The position numbers were made by a program, and so were the translations under genes. From JBEKCB01 sp052139675 (lineage in GTDB: Bacteria > Planctomycetota > Brocadiia > CAIUPP01), in the NCBI GenBank assembly GCA_052139675.1, contig JBKQWE010000053.1, forward strand, positions 1 to 64,000: 64,000 nt of DNA, given 5' to 3'. Below the pieces are notes generated by a model, which made no database searches, was not told where the DNA came from, and worked only from the letters and a program-made list of their open reading frames with translations. Below, in pieces: positions 58,015 through 64,000 of this stretch. The stretch's first letter is position 1, and every line of letters begins with the position of its first letter.

Positions 58015-58701
58015 ATGGACCGACACGCATACCATACCTTACAGATTCTGGATCACGTTGAGAAAACGCCACTTCTGACAAATCGTCGGGTGGCGTCGAA
58101 GCTCGATGTGAGCGTGAAACTGGCGCACGCTCTCGTCAAGCAGCTTGTTCAGAAGGGTATGCTGGACATCCGCAAGCACCATTCGCGCCGGTGGGATTAT
58201 TTTCTGACGCCGAAGGGAATCGCGGAGAAAGCGCGGCTGACGTACGAGTTCATAGACTTCACGATGCAGTTCTACCGCGAGGCGCGGCGCCGGTCGTCGG
58301 AGGTTCTGGCCCAGGCGCGCAAGTCCGGCGTGACGCGCGTGGCGTTCCTCGGCGCGAGCGAGCTGGCGGAGATCGCGTACTTGGGCATTCAGGAGCAGAA
58401 ACTGCAACTGGTGGACGTGTTCGATGACGCGCTCGCCGGGCAGAAGTTTCTCGGCCTGACGGTCAGGCCCGTCTCCGAGCTGCCGTTGAGCGCGGCGGAA
58501 AAGGTGCTCGTCACAGCCTTCGACCGCACGCTGCCGATGGACCGCCATTACCTTCCGCCCGGCGTCGTTCCGGCGGCCGGAAATGGCGAAGACGGCTCGC
58601 GTGCCGATCCGCGCCTGATGTGGGTCTTCGGCGCGCCGCAGGAAGCGCCGGCCCAGACCGCCGAATCGTCCTCCGCGACACATGGCGAGGTGCATACATG
58701 A
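58015..58701 (+). CDS. Winged-helix regulator with a Rossmann-like sensor domain
   Basis: The 228-residue protein has an N-terminal winged helix (LQILDHVEKTPLLTNRRVASKLDVSVKLAHALVKQLVQKG; recognition part SVKLAHALVKQLV). A helical linker follows (IDFTMQFYREARRRSSEVL), then a nucleotide-type fold (VTRVAFLGASELAEIAYLGIQEQ, VDVFDDALAGQKFLGLTVRP). This recalls the Rex or CoA-binding fold seen in regulators of polysaccharide loci. It is first in the surface polysaccharide operon and is coupled to the next gene by an ATGA overlap. Confidence 0.82.
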   Translation: MDRHAYHTLQILDHVEKTPLLTNRRVASKLDVSVKLAHALVKQLVQKGMLDIRKHHSRRWDYFLTPKGIAEKARLTYEFIDFTMQFYREARRRSSEVLAQARKSGVTRVAFLGASELAEIAYLGIQEQKLQLVDVFDDALAGQKFLGLTVRPVSELPLSAAEKVLVTAFDRTLPMDRHYLPPGVVPAAGNGEDGSRADPRLMWVFGAPQEAPAQTAESSSATHGEVHT

Positions 58702-59483
58702 GCCTGTCAGCCCGGAGTATGGACACGGTCGCCCCGCAGGCGCCGCCGGCCGGCGCCGATTCCCAGCCGGTGCTCAGTATTTTCTTCCCCTGCTACAACG
58801 ACGCCGGCACGATTGCCAGCCTCATCGCGCTGGCCGACCTGGCGGCCCGCGATCTCACCGATCGCTACGAGGTCATTGTCATTGACGACGGCAGCAGCGA
58901 CCACAGCCGCGCCATCCTGAAATCCCTCGAACCTCGATATCCGAGCCTGCGCCTGATCTTCCACGATCAGAACCGCGGCTACGGCGGCGCGCTGCGAAGC
59001 GGCTTTGCCGCCGCGCGCGGTGAGTGGGTCTTCTACACCGACGGCGATTACCAGTACGATGTGGCCGAGCTTCGGCTGCTCTGGGAGAAGGCCGGGCCGG
59101 CGGCGGACATCGTCAACGGCTACAAGGTGAAGCGGCATGATCCGCTCTACCGCGTCTGGATCGGCCTGCTGTACCAGTATTTCATCCAGCTCGCGTTCGG
59201 GCTGAAGATCCGCGACGTGGACTGCGATTTCCGGCTGATCCGCGGCAGCGCGCTCGGCAAGTTCCGGCTGGTCGAGGACACCGGCTGCATCTGCATCGAG
59301 CTGGTCAAAAAGCTCCAGGAGACCGGCGCGCGGTTCGAGGAAGTCGGCGTGAAGCACATGTTCCGCGCCTACGGCCACAGCCAGTTCTTCAACTTCCGCC
59401 GGATTTTCCGGACGCTGTGGCGGCTCTGGCGGCTGTGGATCAAGCTGGTGATCCGCAAGGAACTGGACAGGACGGCGCCATGA
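58698..59483 (+). CDS. GT2 glycosyltransferase (DPM/GtrB-like)
   Basis: The 261-residue enzyme has a GT-A domain with SIFFPCYNDAGTIASL, EVIVIDDGSSD, NRGYGGALRSGFAAARG, FYTDGDYQYD and VDCDFRLIRGSAL. The C-terminus is basic and amphipathic (RTLWRLWRLWIKLVIRK) and may hug the membrane. It probably charges a polyprenyl phosphate with a sugar. Overlaps at both ends place it firmly in the operon. Confidence 0.88.
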   Translation: MSLSARSMDTVAPQAPPAGADSQPVLSIFFPCYNDAGTIASLIALADLAARDLTDRYEVIVIDDGSSDHSRAILKSLEPRYPSLRLIFHDQNRGYGGALRSGFAAARGEWVFYTDGDYQYDVAELRLLWEKAGPAADIVNGYKVKRHDPLYRVWIGLLYQYFIQLAFGLKIRDVDCDFRLIRGSALGKFRLVEDTGCICIELVKKLQETGARFEEVGVKHMFRAYGHSQFFNFRRIFRTLWRLWRLWIKLVIRKELDRTAP

Positions 59484-60259
59484 TCTGCGCGCGCGAATGG
59501 TGGGACTATCGCGAAGCGGCCATGCAGCTCGCCTGGCGCGAGATTCGCGTGCGCTTCAAGCAATCGTTCCTCGGCGTCGCCTGGACGGTCATTCAGCCGC
59601 TGAGCCTGATGATCCTCTTCACGATCATCTTCACGCGGTTCCTGAAAGTGCCTTCGGAGAATTATCCGTACCCGATCTTCATCTACTCCGTCCTGCTGCC
59701 GTGGGGCCTGTTCAGCACCGGCCTCATCCGCGCCACCAGCAGCATCACCAACAATGCCGGCCTGATCCAGAAGATCTACATCCCGCGCGAGATATTCATC
59801 GTCGTTTCCCTGGCGCCGCCGGTGGCGGATTTCCTGCTCTCCGCGGTGATCTACGTCGGGCTCATGGCCTGGTTTCACGTGGCGCCCACCTGGCAGATGC
59901 TGTGGTTCTTCCCGCTGCTGGCCGCGGAGGTCCTGCTCATCCTGGGAATCGGCATCTGGCTGGCAACGTTCAACGCATTCTATCGCGACGCCAGCAGCGC
60001 GCTGGGACTGCTCCTGCAACTGTGGTTCTACGCCACGCCCATCTTCTATCCGCTGACGAGCGTGCCCGCGCGGTTCGTGCCGTTCTACCGTTTGAACCCC
60101 GCCGTCGGCATCATGGACGGCTTCCGGGATGTGCTGCTTAAAGGCCTGCCGCCGGACCCGGCGCTCATGGCCATCTCGCTCGGGTGGACCGTTTTCCTGC
60201 TCCTCGGCGGCTTGCTCCTCTTTCGGCAGGCCGAGGGCTATTTTGCGGATGTGCTCTGA
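59480..60259 (+). CDS. wzm: Polysaccharide ABC transporter permease (Wzm/TagG type)
   Basis: The 259-residue membrane protein has six helices with the ABC-2 pattern: LAWREIRVRFKQSFLGVAWTVIQPLSLMILFTIIF, NAGLIQKIYIPREIF and FYATPIFYPLTSVPARFVPFYRLNPAVGIMDGFRD (key part TPIFYPLTSVP). It exports lipid-linked O-antigen or capsule together with the ATPase encoded next. Its stop and the next start share the bases TGATG. Confidence 0.93.
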   Translation: MICAREWWDYREAAMQLAWREIRVRFKQSFLGVAWTVIQPLSLMILFTIIFTRFLKVPSENYPYPIFIYSVLLPWGLFSTGLIRATSSITNNAGLIQKIYIPREIFIVVSLAPPVADFLLSAVIYVGLMAWFHVAPTWQMLWFFPLLAAEVLLILGIGIWLATFNAFYRDASSALGLLLQLWFYATPIFYPLTSVPARFVPFYRLNPAVGIMDGFRDVLLKGLPPDPALMAISLGWTVFLLLGGLLLFRQAEGYFADVL

Positions 60260-61482
60260 TGGGCAAGCCCGCTGTCGTCGTGGACCATCTCTGGAAGCGC
60301 TACCACAAGCGCTTCGGGACCAGCACGCTCTGGAGCCTCTTCGGCCGGCGCGAGCGCACGGACGACGAATTCTGGGCGCTGAAGGACGTCTCGTTCGAGG
60401 TGCAGCCCGGCGAATGCCTCGGCATCATCGGCCCGAACGGCAGCGGCAAGAGCACGCTTCTGAAGATCCTCAGCCGCATCACCAAGCCGACGCGCGGACG
60501 GATCGAGGTCAACGGCCGCGTCGCCAGCATGCTCGAGGTCGGCACCGGCTTCCATCCCGACCTCACCGGGCGCGAGAATATCTACCTCAACGGCGCCGTC
60601 CTGGGCATGAAGCGGGCGGAGATCAGGAAGCGCTTCGACGAGATCGTCGCCTTCAGCGGCGTGGAGGCGTTCATAGACGTGCCCGTCAAGCGCTACAGCT
60701 CCGGCATGTACGTGCGCCTGGCTTTCGCCGTCGCGGCGCACATCCAGACCGACATCCTCATCATGGACGAGGTCCTCGCCGTCGGCGACGCGGAGTTCCA
60801 GAACAAGTGCCTCGGAAAAATGGAGAGCGCCGCCAGCGAGGGCCGCACCGTGCTCTTCGTCAGCCACAACATGGCGGCGATCAGGGCGCTTTGCAGCAAA
60901 GCGCATTGGCTGGACCAGGGAAGGACTATGGAGGTCGGCGACAGCGCCTCCGTGGTCGGCCGCTACATCGAGGGCGCCGCCCGGCTGGCGGACCGGCCGC
61001 TGTCCGACCGAACCGACCGCGAGGGAGACGGGAGCGTGCGGTTCACCTTCGTGACCGTGGAGGGCGTGACGCCGGACGGGCCGCGCGCGGTGATCGGCGC
61101 GAACGACCGGATCCGGATCCGCATGGGCTATCGCGCCTCGAAGGCGCCGGGCGCGCTGGCCTTCCGCGTGAGCATCGGCGACTATACCCGCGGCGGAATT
61201 TATTTTCTCGACAGCGACGCGGCGGGCGGGTTCACGGCGCCGCCGGCCCTGGAAGGAGTGGCCGAGTGCTGCACGGGGCCGGCTCGCATCAGCCCCGGGC
61301 CATGTTACGTCAACATCGCCGTATTCAACAACGGCCGGCGCGCCGACCGCGTTGCTTACGCGCACAATTTCATGGTTGAGCCGGCCGGCTTCGACGGGCT
61401 GCGCAACCTGCCGCCGCGGCAGCATGCGCTTGGCCTCATCGAGCAACGGTGGACCGCGCATGCTGAAAGGGCGCCAGGATGA
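60259..61482 (+). CDS. wzt: Polysaccharide ABC transporter ATPase with glycan-binding tail (Wzt type)
   Basis: The 407-residue protein has an N-terminal ATPase: GPNGSGKSTLLKIL, the Wzt/TagH-specific ASMLEVGTGFHPDLTGRENI, RYSSGMYVRLAFAVA, DILIMDEVLAVGD and VLFVSHNM. From about residue 245 comes a beta-sandwich (VRFTFVTVEGV, ALAFRVSIGDYTRGGIYF, NFMVEPAGF) typical of Wzt proteins that recognise a terminal sugar modification before export. A chain-capping enzyme is therefore expected among the neighbouring glycosyltransferases. Confidence 0.93.
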   Translation: MGKPAVVVDHLWKRYHKRFGTSTLWSLFGRRERTDDEFWALKDVSFEVQPGECLGIIGPNGSGKSTLLKILSRITKPTRGRIEVNGRVASMLEVGTGFHPDLTGRENIYLNGAVLGMKRAEIRKRFDEIVAFSGVEAFIDVPVKRYSSGMYVRLAFAVAAHIQTDILIMDEVLAVGDAEFQNKCLGKMESAASEGRTVLFVSHNMAAIRALCSKAHWLDQGRTMEVGDSASVVGRYIEGAARLADRPLSDRTDREGDGSVRFTFVTVEGVTPDGPRAVIGANDRIRIRMGYRASKAPGALAFRVSIGDYTRGGIYFLDSDAAGGFTAPPALEGVAECCTGPARISPGPCYVNIAVFNNGRRADRVAYAHNFMVEPAGFDGLRNLPPRQHALGLIEQRWTAHAERAPG

Positions 61483-62468
61483 GCACGCGCAATGGGGACG
61501 GCTCCGCCGCGCCCTTCCCGCCGATCTCGGTCATCGTCCCGACGCTGGACGGCCTGACGCTGCTTCAGCAGTGCCTGCCGCCGGTCCTCAACGACCTCAC
61601 GCGGAACAGCCCAAAGAGCGAAATCCTCGTTGCGGACGACGGCAGCGCCGACGGAAGCGCGGCCTATGTTGCGAGCCTCGGGGAAAGGGTCCGGTTCTGC
61701 CGAAACCCTGCGGCCCGAGGCTTCGCCACGAACGTCAATCAGGCCGCGCGGCAGGCCCGCCACGAGTTTCTGTTCCTCCTGAATAACGACGTGCTGGTCA
61801 CGCCCGGGATCATGCCGAAGCTGGCGCGGCATTTCGCGGCGCCTGACGTTTTCGCCGTTTCCCCCAGCGCCCTCATCACGAGGAATGGAGTGTCCTTCAA
61901 CGAAATGCCGACGCGCGGTTTCTGGCAATCCGGCCTGATCCTGGCCAGCCAGTATCGCCAGCCGCCGACGCCGCCGCCGGACGGCGCGCAGGATACGTTC
62001 CACGTCAGCGGCGGTTTCTCGATGGTCCGCCGGGCGATGTTCGAAACGCTTGGCGGGTTCGACGAGATCTTCCGCCCATTCTACTGGGAGGACGTGGACT
62101 TATCGCTTCGAGCCCGGCGCCGCGGCTGGCGCGTCCTGCATGACGCGGGGGCCGTCGTTCATCACAGGCACCAGGCTACGATCGTGGCGCGGCATTCGCG
62201 CGATTATATCGAGCAGGTCAGTTGGCGAAACATCTTTCTGCTGAACTGGAAGCACCTTCCGCCGGAGATCGTGGCGGATCGGCATCTGCCGCGCCTCATG
62301 GACATCTTCCTGCATGGCCGCTGGTCGTATGAGGGTTTCCTGGCCGCCCTGGAATTCTACCCGCACGCGGCTCGGCAACGGAGAATTCTGGAGCAACATG
62401 ACAAGACTCCGCTGACGGAGATCATTGATTTTAGGCACAGTGAAGAGGGTTGGAGAATTCTTCCCTGA
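61479..62468 (+). CDS. GT2 glycosyltransferase (rhamnosyltransferase-like)
   Basis: The 329-residue enzyme has SVIVPTLDGLTLLQQCLPPVL, LVADDGSADGS, NPAARGFATNVNQAARQA, FLLNNDVLV, the sugar-site HVSGGFSMVRRAMFETLGGFDE and FYWEDVDLSLRARRRGW. This is the WbbL-like group that adds rhamnose or another sugar to a growing glycan. It overlaps the wzt stop by four bases. Confidence 0.9.
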   Translation: MSTRNGDGSAAPFPPISVIVPTLDGLTLLQQCLPPVLNDLTRNSPKSEILVADDGSADGSAAYVASLGERVRFCRNPAARGFATNVNQAARQARHEFLFLLNNDVLVTPGIMPKLARHFAAPDVFAVSPSALITRNGVSFNEMPTRGFWQSGLILASQYRQPPTPPPDGAQDTFHVSGGFSMVRRAMFETLGGFDEIFRPFYWEDVDLSLRARRRGWRVLHDAGAVVHHRHQATIVARHSRDYIEQVSWRNIFLLNWKHLPPEIVADRHLPRLMDIFLHGRWSYEGFLAALEFYPHAARQRRILEQHDKTPLTEIIDFRHSEEGWRILP

Positions 62469-62480
62469 GGAGGACCTTTC

Positions 62481-62789
62481 ATGTGGTTATTTTACCTGTG
62501 GCTTTCAGCGCTTTCTCTCCTCGCAGCCTTGCAGACCTGGGTCCTTTTCAGGCATCGGCGATATTTAATGGGTTTCGACGAGCGGTCGGAGCGTCTGAAA
62601 TGGCAGATGGACGTGCTCTCCAGCCAAATGCCGAGTCTCATGAAGGACGGCGTCAGGCGGCGCATTGACGAACTTCGCAGGAAGTGGGCCGCGGGCGAGC
62701 CGCCGAACCTCTCCGACGTGCAGAAGGAATGCGACGAGTTTCTGCGCGGCATAGAGAAGGAAATGGCGCAGGTGGAGCGGGATCACTGA
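62481..62789 (+). CDS. Small membrane-anchored coiled-coil protein
   Basis: The 102-residue product has one N-terminal helix (LFYLWLSALSLLAALQTWVLF) and a charged, helical remainder (RSERLKWQMDVLSSQM, VQKECDEFLRGIEKEMAQVE). TGAGGAGGACC precedes the ATG. It sits between two glycosyltransferase genes and may organise the enzymes at the membrane. I do not recognise a named family. Confidence 0.7.
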   Translation: MWLFYLWLSALSLLAALQTWVLFRHRRYLMGFDERSERLKWQMDVLSSQMPSLMKDGVRRRIDELRRKWAAGEPPNLSDVQKECDEFLRGIEKEMAQVERDH

Positions 62790-62793
62790 ACGA

Positions 62794-64000
62794 ATGAAGA
62801 TCGGCCTGGACATCCCGGACTTCTCGCCGGCGCGCAACTCGGGGATCGAGCGCTACACCCGGAACCTGCTGCGCGCGCTCCACCGCAACGCGGGGTCGCA
62901 CGAACTTTCTCTCTACCTGTGCAGCCCGCCCGGATGGGTGGAGAAGGACACGTTGGCGGGCCTGGCGCAGCTCCTGCCCGGCGTGCCCGTTCACGTGGTG
63001 TTCGACGGGCTGGTCCCTCATTTCCCGGGGGAACTGAACACGGCCCGGCGTCTGCGGCTCTCCCGCGCACTGGCGCCGGCGGACGGCATGCTGCGGCGGT
63101 TTTACCGGCGTTTCAACCGCTCCACCTCTCCGTGGGTCAGCCCGCTGCGCAGGGCCTGTGCTGAGGCGAAAGAGGTCGAGGCGCCGGATGTTCTGCATCA
63201 CCTGCTGTACGTCCACTATCCCTTCCGGCGAGGGCCGAGCCTCGCGACGATCTACGATCTCGTGCCGCTGCTCTTCCCGCAATGGATCCCCAAGGAGGTT
63301 CGCGCGGGCCTGCGGCCGACCTTTCGCTTTGCGCGGAACTGCGCCGCGGTAATCGCCACGTCCGAAAACACGCGGCAGGACGTCCACCGGCAACTGCACG
63401 TGCCGCTGGATCGAATTCACGTGGTTCCCCTGGCCGCCGACGAAGTCTTCACCCCCGAGCCCGATCCGGCGCTCGTGCGAGAGCGGCTGGCGCCGTGCGG
63501 ACTCGCGGATCGCCCATTTCTGCTGTACGCCGGCAGGCTGGAACCGCGGAAGAACATCCCGGGACTGGTTCGAGCTTACGCGCGGGTGCGGAGTGAGTCG
63601 CCCGGGGCCGCGCCGCTGCTCGTGCTGGCGGGGGCGAAAGGATGGAGCTACGAGCCGATCTTCCGGGAGGTCGAGCGCCTGGGTTTGGCGAATGAAGTGC
63701 GCCACCTCCAGGCGCCCGACGACGCCACCCAGGCGGCGCTGATGAACGCGGCGCTGGCGCTGGTCTATCCCTCTTTCTACGAAGGGTTCGGCCTGCCGCC
63801 GCTTGAGGCGATGGCCTGCGGCTGCCCCGTGATCGCCTCGAACAACTCCTCGCTGCCGGAGGTGGTGGCCGACGCGGCGATCCAGGTGGACCCGAGGGAC
63901 GAACCGGCGCTTGCGCAGGCGATGCGGGCGGTCGTCACGCGGCCGGAACTGCGGGCTTCGCTGCGCGAGCGAGGTCTGAGGCGCGCGAAGCTTTTTTCAT
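62794..64000 (+). CDS. GT4 glycosyltransferase (mannosyltransferase-like), 3' end outside window
   Basis: At least 402 residues are visible. MKIGLDIPDFSPARNSGIERYTRNLL is the usual GT4 opening, followed by ATIYDLVPLLFP, VIATSENTRQDV, LYAGRLEPRKNIPGLVRAYARV and the nucleotide-sugar site YPSFYEGFGLPPLEAMACGCPVIASNNSSLPEV with its E-x7-E pair. It belongs to the GT-B fold group that includes WbdA-like mannosyltransferases. It starts four bases after the stop of the small membrane protein gene. The frame runs to the end of the window. Confidence 0.92.
   Translation, partial: MKIGLDIPDFSPARNSGIERYTRNLLRALHRNAGSHELSLYLCSPPGWVEKDTLAGLAQLLPGVPVHVVFDGLVPHFPGELNTARRLRLSRALAPADGMLRRFYRRFNRSTSPWVSPLRRACAEAKEVEAPDVLHHLLYVHYPFRRGPSLATIYDLVPLLFPQWIPKEVRAGLRPTFRFARNCAAVIATSENTRQDVHRQLHVPLDRIHVVPLAADEVFTPEPDPALVRERLAPCGLADRPFLLYAGRLEPRKNIPGLVRAYARVRSESPGAAPLLVLAGAKGWSYEPIFREVERLGLANEVRHLQAPDDATQAALMNAALALVYPSFYEGFGLPPLEAMACGCPVIASNNSSLPEVVADAAIQVDPRDEPALAQAMRAVVTRPELRASLRERGLRRAKLFS

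Noticed and set aside
1..64000. CRISPR arrays, rRNA or tRNA genes
   Set aside because: No regularly spaced 24-40-base repeats with unique spacers were seen, and no rRNA stretch or convincing tRNA cloverleaf. A tRNA scan would settle the last point.

Overview
The window is a dense, high-GC stretch of bacterial chromosome that I judge to be about two-thirds G+C by eye. It has Shine-Dalgarno-led genes, many ATGA-type overlaps and good sigma70-like promoters. The owner is Gram-negative: there is a TolC/OprM-type outer-membrane channel, several lipoproteins, and an O-antigen-type ABC exporter. An uncultivated lineage near Planctomycetes, Lentisphaerae, Sumerlaeota or Hydrogenedentota would fit the pectin-directed enzymes, DUF116, SpoVG with a zinc ribbon, heptamer repeats and the family of membrane proteins seen here. 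That placement is inference only.

Layout. 1-8 kb: the 5' end of an IS110 transposase, a parvulin isomerase, small proteins, a multi-spanning TPR protein with a polyprenyl-phosphate mannosyltransferase-like partner, rhamnulokinase, a YbjN-like protein and SpoVG. 8-13 kb: a GAF-SpoIIE phosphatase with a lipoprotein, an RluA-type pseudouridine synthase, and a GIY-YIG nuclease carrying a decayed exonuclease domain. 13-18.6 kb: a MarR-controlled MacA-MacB-TolC efflux operon. 18.7-27.3 kb: HflX, a large CBM9 plus rhamnogalacturonan-lyase-like secreted protein, DUF116, AroA, and a membrane protein with its winged-helix regulator. 27.5-31.7 kb: a tight operon of a small Cys-rich membrane protein, a cis-prenyltransferase, a cobalamin-type radical SAM enzyme and a membrane-anchored linalool-dehydratase-like protein. 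I regard this as the best candidate for an undescribed pathway. 32-41.7 kb: a secreted repeat protein, a VOC protein, a sugar isomerase, a zinc-ribbon membrane protein (the last two each preceded by a copy of a promoter-bearing repeat), a C45 acyltransferase, a MscS channel fused to a ParB-like domain, a Gfo/Idh oxidoreductase and ProA. 41.8-51.3 kb, mostly minus strand: a Memo-AMMECR1 lipoprotein, DedA, an ABC-F protein, a Tam41-like CDP-DAG synthase, an AI-2E permease, a YqjD/YqjE-like envelope stress group, DUF1328, and small lipoproteins with DUF2950. 51.6-57.9 kb: two secreted paralogues flank an aldo/keto reductase and two uroporphyrinogen-decarboxylase-like proteins. 58-64 kb: a surface polysaccharide operon (regulator, GT2, Wzm, Wzt, GT2, small membrane protein, GT4) that runs off the right end.

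The most striking whole-window signal is the apparent complete absence of the palindromic hexamer RTCGAY. Isoleucine-aspartate is written ATTGAC or ATAGAC in a genome that otherwise strongly prefers C-ending codons. Other structural signals are duplicated promoter modules, iterated operators spaced 15 bp apart, heptamer tandem repeats used as a signal peptide, and several long perfect palindromes.
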